From NCBI RefSeq assembly GCF_964642095.1, contig NZ_OZ209244.1:2294001-2358000 (forward strand): a stretch of DNA of 64,000 nt. Direction: 5' to 3'. The first letter of the stretch is position 1. Each line of letters begins with the position of its first letter. The notes beneath the pieces were generated by a model, which did no database searches, was not told where the DNA came from, and saw nothing but the letters and a program-made list of their open reading frames with translations. Origin of the DNA: Fretibacterium fastidiosum. Lineage in GTDB: Bacteria > Synergistota > Synergistia > Synergistales > Aminobacteriaceae. Shown one piece after another: positions 1 through 6,478 of this stretch. The translations under genes were made by a program, and so were the position numbers.

Positions 1-1
1 C

Positions 2-205
2 GACGGGCTCATCGTCCAAGGCGGTGGGCTGGTCGGAGGGACCGCGGAGGGCTTTCACGACCACCGCATCGTCATGGCTGCGGCCGTCGCGGCCTCGCGT
101 TGCCCTCAGGGCGTGACCGTCACGGACGCGGAGGCCTGTTCCAAGTCCTACCCGGCCTTCTTTGAAGACTACGCACGGTTGGGAGGCGACGTCCATGTCC
201 TCTGA
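2..205 (+). CDS. aroA: 3-phosphoshikimate 1-carboxyvinyltransferase, C-terminal end (partial)
   Basis: This is the last ~67 codons of an open frame that enters from the left edge. EPSP synthase condenses shikimate-3-phosphate with phosphoenolpyruvate in the shikimate pathway. The translated piece contains G-F-H-D-H-R-I-V-M-A, matching the conserved 'DHR(I/L)AMA' region near the C-terminus of AroA, followed by a typical ending with Ser-Tyr-Pro-x-Phe-Phe. The stop TGA (203-205) lies 8 bases inside aroC, so the two genes overlap and are likely translationally coupled. The neighbours aroC, pheA, aroE-aroK and aroQ support the call. The N-terminal part is outside the window. Confidence 0.9.
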   Translation, partial: DGLIVQGGGLVGGTAEGFHDHRIVMAAAVAASRCPQGVTVTDAEACSKSYPAFFEDYARLGGDVHVL

Positions 206-1313
206 GTTCGGCATCAACATCCGCTTCAGCGTCTTTGGACAGTCCCATGGGCGGGCCATTGGGGTCCTGATCGACGGGCTACCGGCGGGCGAGCCCATCG
301 ACATGGAGGAGCTGGCGGCCTTCATGGAGCGCCGGCGCCCGGGGAAGTCCCGCCTATCGACAGCACGAAACGAGGCGGACCAGCCCCTCATCCTATCGGG
401 CGTCCGGGAGGGCAGGACCTGCGGCTCCCCGCTCTGCGCCATGATCGAGAACGCGGACGCGCGCTCGGAGGACTACGGGAAGCTGTCGGACACGCCCCGC
501 CCCGGGCACGCCGACTACACGGCGTGGGCGAAGTGGGATGGCGCTGCGGATATGCGGGGCGGCGGGCACTTTTCGGGACGGCTCACCGCCCCCCTGTGCA
601 TCGCGGGCGGCATCGCAAAACAGATCTTGTCGCGGCGGGGGATTTGGGTGGGGGCACACCTGGCGGAGGCCGCGGGTCAGACGGATGCTCCCCTCCCCCT
701 CCGTCCATCGGCGGCTCTCCTTGCAGCCGTCGCCGGACGGGAGGTGCCCGTCCTCGACGAGGGGGCTGGCGCGCGCATGAAGGAGGCCATCCTGAAGGCC
801 GCGGACGAGGGGGACTCCGTGGGGGGCATCGTGGAGTGCGCAGCCATCGGCCTGCCCGCCGGGCTGGGTGAGCCGATGTTCGGGGGCGTGGAGAACCGGT
901 TGGCGGCCGCCCTGTTCGGAATTCCGGCCGTCAAGGGCGTGGAGTTTGGTGCGGGCTTCGCGGCGGCGCGCATGAGAGGTTCTCAAGACAACGACCCCTT
1001 TGAGGTGGGCGAGGGGGGGAAAATCCGGACCACCTCCAACAACGCGGGTGGCATCCTGGGGGGCATCACTACGGGGATGCCCCTGATCCTCCGGGCCGCC
1101 GTCAAGCCCACGCCTTCGATCTTCCAGCCACAGCGCACCGTCAGCCTGTCGCGGCGCGAGGTGGCGGAGCTCCGCATCGCGGGCCGGCACGACCCCTGCA
1201 TCGCCCATCGGGCCGTCCCGGTGATCGAGGCCGTAACCGCCTGCGTGCTCCTGGACCTGCTGCACGACAAGCCTCCCGTCCTAAGGCCGGGGGCTGCGGA
1301 CGATGACACATAA
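195..1313 (+). CDS. aroC: Chorismate synthase
   Basis: This enzyme makes chorismate from EPSP by an FMN-dependent 1,4-elimination, the last step of the shikimate pathway in the cytoplasm. The protein is 372 residues. It opens with F-G-I-N-I-R-F-S-V-F-G-Q-S-H-G, the classical N-terminal signature with the active-site His, followed by R-R-R-P-G near residue 50, both typical of AroC. The frame stays open upstream to an ATG at 162, but the ATG at 195 gives the usual N-terminus and overlaps the aroA stop. The second catalytic His region (G-R-H-D-P-C) is near the C-terminus. It is the second gene of an aromatic operon. Confidence 0.97.
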   Translation: MSSEFGINIRFSVFGQSHGRAIGVLIDGLPAGEPIDMEELAAFMERRRPGKSRLSTARNEADQPLILSGVREGRTCGSPLCAMIENADARSEDYGKLSDTPRPGHADYTAWAKWDGAADMRGGGHFSGRLTAPLCIAGGIAKQILSRRGIWVGAHLAEAAGQTDAPLPLRPSAALLAAVAGREVPVLDEGAGARMKEAILKAADEGDSVGGIVECAAIGLPAGLGEPMFGGVENRLAAALFGIPAVKGVEFGAGFAAARMRGSQDNDPFEVGEGGKIRTTSNNAGGILGGITTGMPLILRAAVKPTPSIFQPQRTVSLSRREVAELRIAGRHDPCIAHRAVPVIEAVTACVLLDLLHDKPPVLRPGAADDDT

Positions 1314-1345
1314 CCGATAAAACACCGCCATAGGAGGAAAAAATC

Positions 1346-2482
1346 ATGGACATCGCTGAAGTTCGTTCCAAGATCGACGACCTTGACCAAAGGATGCTGG
1401 ACCTCTTCCTGGAGCGCATGAGCCTGATGGGAGAGGTAGCAAAGTACAAGGAGGCGCACCACCTGCCCATCGAGGACCGGGCCAGGGAACGCGAGGTACT
1501 GGCAAGGGTGATGGACAGGGCGGGCGACATGGAGGAGTACGCCTTCTACTTCTTCTCCAGGCTGATGAGCCTCGCCAGGGCCAGACAGAACGAGTTCCTT
1601 TCCAGCCCGAGCAAGGTGCGCGCCCTTGTGGAGCGCGCGGTTGCCCGCGTCGAGGACCTGTTCCCCAAGACGGGGAGCGTGGCCTGCCAGGGAGTGGAGG
1701 GCTCCAACGCCCAGGCCGCCTGCGACAAGCTGCTGCCGAGGGGGCGCATCCTCTACATGAAGACGTTCAAGGCCGTCTTCGACGCCGTGGGGTCCGGGCT
1801 GTGCCAGTACGGCGTGCTGCCCATCGACAACAGCCTCAACGGCTCCGTGCGCGCGGTGTACGAGTTGCTCCGGGAACGCCGGTTCTTCATCGTCCGCAGC
1901 ACCCGCCTCTTCATACGCCACGTGCTGATGGCGAAGCCCGGCGTCAAGCTCAGCGAGATCCGGAACGTCTACTCCCACCCCCAGGCGCTGGGGCAGTGCT
2001 CGGACTTCCTGGACTCCCTCGAGGGCGTCGAGGCCATCCCCTACCCCAACACGGCGTCCGCGGCCAGAATGGTAGCGGAGTCCGGGGATCGGACCGCCGC
2101 GGCCATCGCGGCGCCCGGCTGCGCCGCCCTCTACGGGCTCACCCCCTTAAAGGAGGACATTCAGGACAACGACAACAACCAGACCCGCTTCATCTGCATC
2201 GCGAAGGAACCCGTCATCTACGCCGGGTCGAACCACCTGAGCGTCATCCTGGCCTGCGAGAACACCCCCGGTGCGCTGAACGACGTCCTCTCCAAGTTGG
2301 CCGCCCACGGGGTCAACATGAACAAGCTGGAGAGCTGCCCCGTCGTGGGGCGCAATTACGAGTTCATCTTCTTTCTTGAGATGGACGGCTCCGTGCAGGA
2401 CGCGGGCGTCCTCTCGATGCTGGAGGACCTGGAGCGCTCCTGCCCCAGCTTCGACCTCCTGGGAAACTACGCGATCGTCTGA
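1346..2482 (+). CDS. pheA: Bifunctional chorismate mutase / prephenate dehydratase (P-protein)
   Basis: This 378-residue P-protein converts chorismate to prephenate and then to phenylpyruvate for phenylalanine synthesis. Residues 1-90 are an AroQ-type chorismate mutase helix bundle (V-R-S-K-I-D-D-L-D at the start). About 105-290 is the prephenate dehydratase domain (N-Q-T-R-F matches the conserved T-R-F catalytic motif). About 295-378 is an ACT domain for phenylalanine feedback. The usual ACT 'ESRP' motif reads E-S-C-P here. A strong ribosome site (AGGAGG, 1333-1338) lies 7 bases before the ATG. It sits between aroC and aroE-aroK in the same operon; the next ATG follows the stop by 2 bases. 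Confidence 0.96.
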   Translation: MDIAEVRSKIDDLDQRMLDLFLERMSLMGEVAKYKEAHHLPIEDRAREREVLARVMDRAGDMEEYAFYFFSRLMSLARARQNEFLSSPSKVRALVERAVARVEDLFPKTGSVACQGVEGSNAQAACDKLLPRGRILYMKTFKAVFDAVGSGLCQYGVLPIDNSLNGSVRAVYELLRERRFFIVRSTRLFIRHVLMAKPGVKLSEIRNVYSHPQALGQCSDFLDSLEGVEAIPYPNTASAARMVAESGDRTAAAIAAPGCAALYGLTPLKEDIQDNDNNQTRFICIAKEPVIYAGSNHLSVILACENTPGALNDVLSKLAAHGVNMNKLESCPVVGRNYEFIFFLEMDGSVQDAGVLSMLEDLERSCPSFDLLGNYAIV

Positions 2483-2484
2483 CC

Positions 2485-3723
2485 ATGCCCGCCTTTGGAC
2501 TCATCGGACGAACGCTGGGGCATAGCTGGTCCGTCCCTATCCACAGGGCGCTTGGCTGCGAGGACTACCGGCTGTTCGAGCTTGAGCCGGAGGAGCTGGA
2601 GGGCTTTCTCCGGCGGGAGGACGTGGGCGGGCTCAACGTGACGATCCCCTACAAGCGCGACGTGATGCCCCTTTGCGACGAGCTGGCGGAGAGCGCCCGC
2701 CGCGTCGGCAGCGTGAACACGATCGTGCGGGGCCCCAAGGGCCTGGTGGGGCACAACACCGACCTCTATGGGCTGCTCTGGGCCGCGGAGCGCGCGGGCA
2801 TCTCCATGGCGGGGCGCAGGGTCGTGATCTTCGGCTCCGGCGGCGCCTCCCTCGCGGCACGGGCCGCGGCGGAGGCGCAGGGCGCCCGGTCGGTCGCCGT
2901 CATCTCCCGAAGGGGACCGGACAGCTATCGGAACCTGAACCGTCACGCGGACGCGGAGGTGCTCATCAACGCGACGCCCGTCGGCATGTACCCCCGGACG
3001 GGCGAGAGGGTCGCGGACCCCGCCCTCTTTCCCCGCTGCCGGGGCGTCATCGACCTGATCTACAACCCGCGGCGAACCGCCCTTCTGATGCGGGCGGAGG
3101 AGCTGGGGATCCCCTCTACGGACGGCCTGCCGATGCTCGTGGCTCAGGCGGCTGCAGCGGAGGAACTCTTTACGGGGCGCGGGGGCGATGAGGAGGAGGT
3201 CCAGCGCATCACGGCCCGACTGAGGCGTGAGATGATGAACGTCGTCCTGATCGGGATGCCGGGCTGTGGCAAGACGACCGTAGGGCGGGAGCTGGCGCGC
3301 TTGACGGGACGCCCTCTGGTCGACCTCGACGAAGAGATCGCCAGGGCGGCGGGACGATCCATCGAAGTTATCTTCAGGGAGGGGGGCGAGGAGGAGTTTC
3401 GCCACCTCGAGCGCGAGGCGGCGGCGGAGGCCGGGCGAGAGAGCGGGCGGATCATCGTCACAGGCGGCGGTGTCGTCAAGGACTTTGAGAACAACTACCC
3501 GGCCCTGCACCAGAACGGGCGCATCTGTCATCTGGAGCGGGACACGTCCCTGCTGGAGCGCCGGGGACGCCCCCTGTCGCTCTCCGCGGACCTCGATTCC
3601 ATGTACCGGGAGCGCCTGCCGATGTACCGGCGATTTCGGGACGCAGCCATCGTCAACGACGCCTCCCCGCGTGACGCCGCGGAGGCGGTTTGGAGGGATT
3701 TCCTTGAGAATATTGATCGTTAA
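2485..3723 (+). CDS. Fused shikimate dehydrogenase - shikimate kinase
   Basis: One uninterrupted 412-residue frame carries two consecutive shikimate-pathway enzymes. Residues 1 to ~245 are AroE: N-V-T-I-P-Y-K with the catalytic Lys at about 57, H-N-T-D with the catalytic Asp at about 93, and a G-S-G-G-A-S NADP-binding loop. Residues ~250-412 are AroK: Walker A G-M-P-G-C-G-K-T near 255, D-L-D-E-E-I after it, and the V-T-G-G-G substrate loop. The join lies at R-R-E-M-M-N-V-V-L-I-G with no stop or frameshift; an internal ATG there could in principle start a separate kinase, but no clear ribosome site precedes it. It starts 2 bases after pheA and overlaps aroQ by 20 bases. Confidence 0.94.
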   Translation: MPAFGLIGRTLGHSWSVPIHRALGCEDYRLFELEPEELEGFLRREDVGGLNVTIPYKRDVMPLCDELAESARRVGSVNTIVRGPKGLVGHNTDLYGLLWAAERAGISMAGRRVVIFGSGGASLAARAAAEAQGARSVAVISRRGPDSYRNLNRHADAEVLINATPVGMYPRTGERVADPALFPRCRGVIDLIYNPRRTALLMRAEELGIPSTDGLPMLVAQAAAAEELFTGRGGDEEEVQRITARLRREMMNVVLIGMPGCGKTTVGRELARLTGRPLVDLDEEIARAAGRSIEVIFREGGEEEFRHLEREAAAEAGRESGRIIVTGGGVVKDFENNYPALHQNGRICHLERDTSLLERRGRPLSLSADLDSMYRERLPMYRRFRDAAIVNDASPRDAAEAVWRDFLENIDR

Positions 3724-4156
3724 CGGTCCCAACATGAACCTGCTGGGCCTGCGCGAGCCTGAGATCTACGGCCGGACGACCTACGGGGAGCTGACGGCGA
3801 TGATCGAGGAGGAGGCGGCACGGCGCGGCCTCGAGACGCAGTTCTTCCAATCCAACCACGAGGGAGCCATCGTCGATGCCATCCAGGACGCCGCAGGCCG
3901 ATTTGACGGCATCGTCATCAACCCCGCGGCCTACACCCACACGAGCGTCGCCATACTGGACGCCTTGAAGGCCGTCGGGCTCCCCGCCGTCGAGGTCCAC
4001 GTCTCCGACCCCGACCTCCGGGAGGACTTCAGGAGGACCTCCTACGTCCGCGCCGCCTGCATCGCCACGGTCAAGGGCAGGGGGCTGCGGGGCTACGTCG
4101 AGGCGATCGACATCCTGAATCGGTATTTATGCGGAAAACCGACCAATCCCGCATAG
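3704..4156 (+). CDS. aroQ: 3-dehydroquinate dehydratase, type II
   Basis: This protein dehydrates 3-dehydroquinate to 3-dehydroshikimate (cytoplasmic dodecamer in the family). It has 150 residues, the usual type II length. The N-terminal I-V-N-G-P-N-M-N-L-L-G-x-R-E-P-x-I-Y-G is diagnostic, with the catalytic Tyr in Y-G and the catalytic His in H-V-S. I chose a TTG start at 3704 because it gives the canonical N-terminus and has GGAGGG (3692-3697) 6 bases upstream, inside the end of aroE-aroK. The next in-frame ATG is within the conserved motif and would destroy it. It is the last gene of the operon. Confidence 0.95.
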   Translation: MRILIVNGPNMNLLGLREPEIYGRTTYGELTAMIEEEAARRGLETQFFQSNHEGAIVDAIQDAAGRFDGIVINPAAYTHTSVAILDALKAVGLPAVEVHVSDPDLREDFRRTSYVRAACIATVKGRGLRGYVEAIDILNRYLCGKPTNPA

Positions 4157-4161
4157 AGTCC

Positions 4162-4188
4162 TTGCATTTTGATTTTCTGTGCTATAAT
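4162..4188 (+). promoter_or_regulatory. Extended -10 promoter just after aroQ
   Basis: TATAAT at 4183-4188 is preceded by T-G-C, an extended -10 element. A weaker -35-like TTGCAT lies at 4162-4167 with a short 15-base spacer. Transcription would start near 4195, only ~40 bases before the terminator hairpin at 4232-4270. It may therefore make a short RNA or an attenuated leader for the genes from 4579. Confidence 0.5.
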
Positions 4189-4231
4189 AAAGCGCCTTTC
4201 AAGATAACCCATCAACCATTCCATTCAGGAC

Positions 4232-4270
4232 AAAAGCTCCGGGCCCGAAGACAAAGGGCCCGGCTTTTCC
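4232..4270 (+). terminator. Rho-independent terminator after the aromatic operon
   Basis: CCGGGCCC (4239-4246) pairs with GGGCCCGG (4256-4263), flanked by AAAGC on the left and CTTTTCC on the right. The A-tract and T-tract on the two sides allow it to work on either strand, mainly the plus strand. It probably ends aroA-aroQ transcripts. Confidence 0.75.
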
Positions 4271-4286
4271 TACCTGTTTCTTTACA

Positions 4287-4314
4287 TTTGCCCGTCTCTG
4301 TGTTTGAATATAAA
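4287..4314 (+). promoter_or_regulatory. Possible promoter for the small membrane-protein cluster
   Basis: TTTGCC (4287-4292) and TATAAA (4309-4314) are separated by 16 bases. They lie downstream of the terminator and upstream of the three co-directional genes 4579-6019. The leader would be about 260 bases long. I see no other clear structure in 4315-4578 apart from a weak 34-codon frame ending at 4582. Confidence 0.35.
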
Positions 4315-4578
4315 GAAGGTAGATCGCAACAGCATCAACTCGGCGGGACGTTCGGGAGCGACTTCGCACCTCTGAAGCAACTGCTGATGTCGACAAACGA
4401 GCGCGAATAGGCCCGACAGCAGGGTCTTTCTGCGTCTTCCGATCGGGAGGGCTAAGGCGAGGAGGCGGGCATCTTTGATGGAGGAATTTCCTGCGACGGG
4501 GCTGTGGTTCACGATGTTTTTCCTTTTGCCGTCTCGTTTGACGTCATCGGCCTGTGGCGCTGCCGGAGGCTTCCGCTC

Positions 4579-4989
4579 ATGAATAGCGATCGACTCCCTC
4601 TCAGATGGGGTAACTTGTGGCGAATTTTTTGGGCTTCTCTGGACGAGCTGTCCTTCGGAGAGATGTTATGGAGGATGCCCCTCGTGGTGGCCATTGCGTA
4701 TGCTTCCGGTTACGAGATGGGAGCAAAAAACATGTTGAAACCGGCAGAGCCGTATGCCCCGATGGTTTGGACCTATTATGGGGTATCGTGGCTGATTTTC
4801 GTCGTGTTTCGCTATTATTTCCTTCCCTCTCACTGGTTCCCGTGGATGCAGGTCGTCGCGGGCTTCCTGTACGGGGGGATCTTGGGCGTCCTGACCTCGC
4901 TGTTCTACCATGCGTCGCTCGAACAAACGGTAACGATCGTCGTGTGTGGAGCGGTCTCGATCCTGATCCTGATATTGCGTCGTGAATGA
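4579..4989 (+). CDS. Small membrane protein of unknown function
   Basis: I do not recognise this 136-residue protein. It shows about four hydrophobic segments: around 34-50 (P-L-V-V-A-I-A-Y-A), around 65-85, around 92-112 (V-V-A-G-F-L-Y-G-G-I-L-G-V) and 116-134 (T-I-V-V-C-G-A-V-S-I-L-I-L-I-L). The ATG at 4579 has GGAGG at 4565-4569. The frame is open further upstream to 4504, but without a ribosome site. The stop overlaps the next open frame, so it is probably cotranscribed with the genes at 5049 and 5615. Base composition is clearly more AT-rich than the surrounding operons. Confidence 0.7.
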   Translation: MNSDRLPLRWGNLWRIFWASLDELSFGEMLWRMPLVVAIAYASGYEMGAKNMLKPAEPYAPMVWTYYGVSWLIFVVFRYYFLPSHWFPWMQVVAGFLYGGILGVLTSLFYHASLEQTVTIVVCGAVSILILILRRE

Positions 4990-5048
4990 GCTGCAGCCAT
5001 CGCGGCTGCAAAAAATGTCAAGCACTCGAAGGGAGAGTCGGAGGCGCG

Positions 5049-5567
5049 ATGAGCCGAAAAAATCTTTACATAGGAATTGCGTGCCTGTGTTTGTTTTTGC
5101 TCGCCCTGTGGACTGCAAAGCTGAGGAACCCCCAAAAAGATTCGACCCCCTTCCGAAACGGCAGGGAAGTTTATGAGACGTTGATGTCGCTGAGGCCGGG
5201 GACTTCCCTTGAGAAGGCCAAGACGCTTCTCGGAAACCCGGACGACGTTTCGGAAAACGTCCTCACTTGGTTCCTCATGGATGAGCAGGGGGAATTTGCA
5301 GCGGATTTCAACGTCCTGACGTCACAGGACAGGGTGATCGCCTCCTCTTACCTTGAATCTGCCGAGGGGAAAAAAGTTGCCTCAAAAAAGTACAAAATTT
5401 TTGAGAGGGAGTTGCGTTCCATATTGGGCCCTCCGCGTGAGCAAATCTCCGATCTTTTAAGCGTCTGGGTTTCTGAAAAACTACAATTTATCTTAGCGGT
5501 TACCTTCGATGAGGAAATTTCAGCGGTGACTCTTCTGTTAAAGGAGCCCCTCGTTGAGGGGATGTGA
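5049..5567 (+). CDS. Membrane-anchored or exported protein, SmpA/BamE-like repeat fold suspected
   Basis: This 172-residue protein has a basic start followed by a hydrophobic stretch (residues ~7-24, Y-I-G-I-A-C-L-C-L-F-L-L-A-L), a signal anchor or signal peptide. The soluble part contains L-R-P-G-T-S-L-E-K-A-K-T-L-L-G-N-P-D, which resembles the 'G-t-s-x-x-x-v-x-x-l-L-G-x-P' start of SmpA/BamE-like domains. That is a pattern match only. The ATG at 5049 has GGAGG a few bases upstream; an earlier ATG at 4986 overlaps the previous stop but has no ribosome site. Its neighbours are also small membrane proteins. Function is unknown. Confidence 0.65.
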   Translation: MSRKNLYIGIACLCLFLLALWTAKLRNPQKDSTPFRNGREVYETLMSLRPGTSLEKAKTLLGNPDDVSENVLTWFLMDEQGEFAADFNVLTSQDRVIASSYLESAEGKKVASKKYKIFERELRSILGPPREQISDLLSVWVSEKLQFILAVTFDEEISAVTLLLKEPLVEGM

Positions 5568-5614
5568 TCTGCCGATTGCGGACAGGTTGGGAGAGGACGA
5601 AAAGGAGGGACGTC

Positions 5615-6019
5615 ATGAACGTCATCAAAAGAGCCCTGGACCGGTGCGAAGTTGAGTTTTTGTTGTTGGGAATGATGGTCGTTTCACCAATGGCGGATTC
5701 TCTATTGACAGCAACCGGTTGGGGGGAAATTTTGCTTCAATCGTTTTTTGTCGCCATCTGTCTTCTGTTCATCTACAAGGTCGTCGTCTCAAAATCTCCA
5801 AACTGGGCCTGGGCGGCATGGGGGTCTTTTTGCTGCCTCATCGTGCCTGTCGCCCTTTTTGGATATTTTGCAGGACCGGGACAAAAAGATTCTCACGTAA
5901 AGATCGTTTACAGCCTCTTAAATGTGCTTTTTATAGCCATCGTCTTGTTGCGTACCTGCTTTCGGCTGGAGGACCTCAAGAGGGCGGAAAACGCCTCGTC
6001 ACACGACAGCGAGCATTAA
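5615..6019 (+). CDS. Small membrane protein of unknown function
   Basis: This protein of 134 residues has about four hydrophobic segments: ~13-30 (F-L-L-L-G-M-M-V-V), ~38-58 (L-L-Q-S-F-F-V-A-I-C-L-L-F-I-Y), ~65-85 and ~97-115. It has a short charged C-terminal tail. A strong AAGGAGGG lies just before the ATG at 5615. The stop TAA (6017-6019) coincides with the left edge of a MITE-like repeat, so the original C-terminus may have been replaced when the element inserted. It is not recognisable as a known family and ends the three-gene group starting at 4579. Confidence 0.6.
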   Translation: MNVIKRALDRCEVEFLLLGMMVVSPMADSLLTATGWGEILLQSFFVAICLLFIYKVVVSKSPNWAWAAWGSFCCLIVPVALFGYFAGPGQKDSHVKIVYSLLNVLFIAIVLLRTCFRLEDLKRAENASSHDSEH

Positions 6020-6358
6020 TACCAATTCGCGTTTAATATGGATTGCCTCCCCTGAAAGGGGAGGTGCCGAACGGAGTGAGGCGGAGGGGGTCGGCCAGAC
6101 GACCGGCCTCACGCAAGCCGATCTTTCGGGAGGATTGCGGCGGCCGGTCGGTCGGCTGAGCCGAAGCGAGGCAATGGATTGCCTTGTGGAGGCGTTGACG
6201 GGGAATGTCAGACAGGCGCGTCTTATGAAAAACACCCCTCCCCTTCGGGGCAGCCCCCCTTGCATAAGCAGACTGCCAGCGAACGCAGTGAGCTGTGCAG
6301 GTCGCTTAGGGGCTCCATCAGGGGGGGCCTTTCTTTCCCTTTAGACGCAAATTGGTAT
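6019..6358. repeat. MITE-like element, copy 1 (340 bp)
   Basis: The ends are imperfect inverted repeats: ATACCAATTCGCGTTT on the left and, read on the other strand, ATACCAATTTGCGTCT on the right. Inside the left end is a GC-rich hairpin (CCTCCCCTGAAAGGGGAGG). The right half has CCCCTTCGGGGCAGCCCCCC. The same order and ends occur at 13097-13261. No credible protein is encoded, so it looks like a non-autonomous mobile element. Copy 1 carries extra internal sequence (roughly 6100-6220 and 6265-6320) missing from copy 2. It fills most of the 459-base gap between 6019 and 6479. Confidence 0.8.
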
Positions 6359-6381
6359 CAGCACAATTTGGCATGACACCG

Positions 6382-6413
6382 GACGAACGGCCCCCAAAAG
6401 GGGGCCGTTCGTC
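6382..6413. terminator. Perfect 14-bp hairpin downstream of the DUF1254 gene
   Basis: GACGAACGGCCCCC (6382-6395) and GGGGGCCGTTCGTC (6400-6413) pair perfectly around an AAAA loop. No T-tract follows on either strand. It could stop or stabilise the minus-strand transcript that ends at 6479. Confidence 0.5.
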
Positions 6414-6478
6414 AACGGTTCCTTCGTGCCCATTCCGTTGCCTGGAGCACGGGGCTTCTTTGCTTCTTTACACCCGCC

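Noticed and set aside
4282..4512. A 76-codon minus-strand frame in the aroQ downstream region
   Set aside because: There is no ribosome site or family similarity, and it overlaps a likely plus-strand leader.
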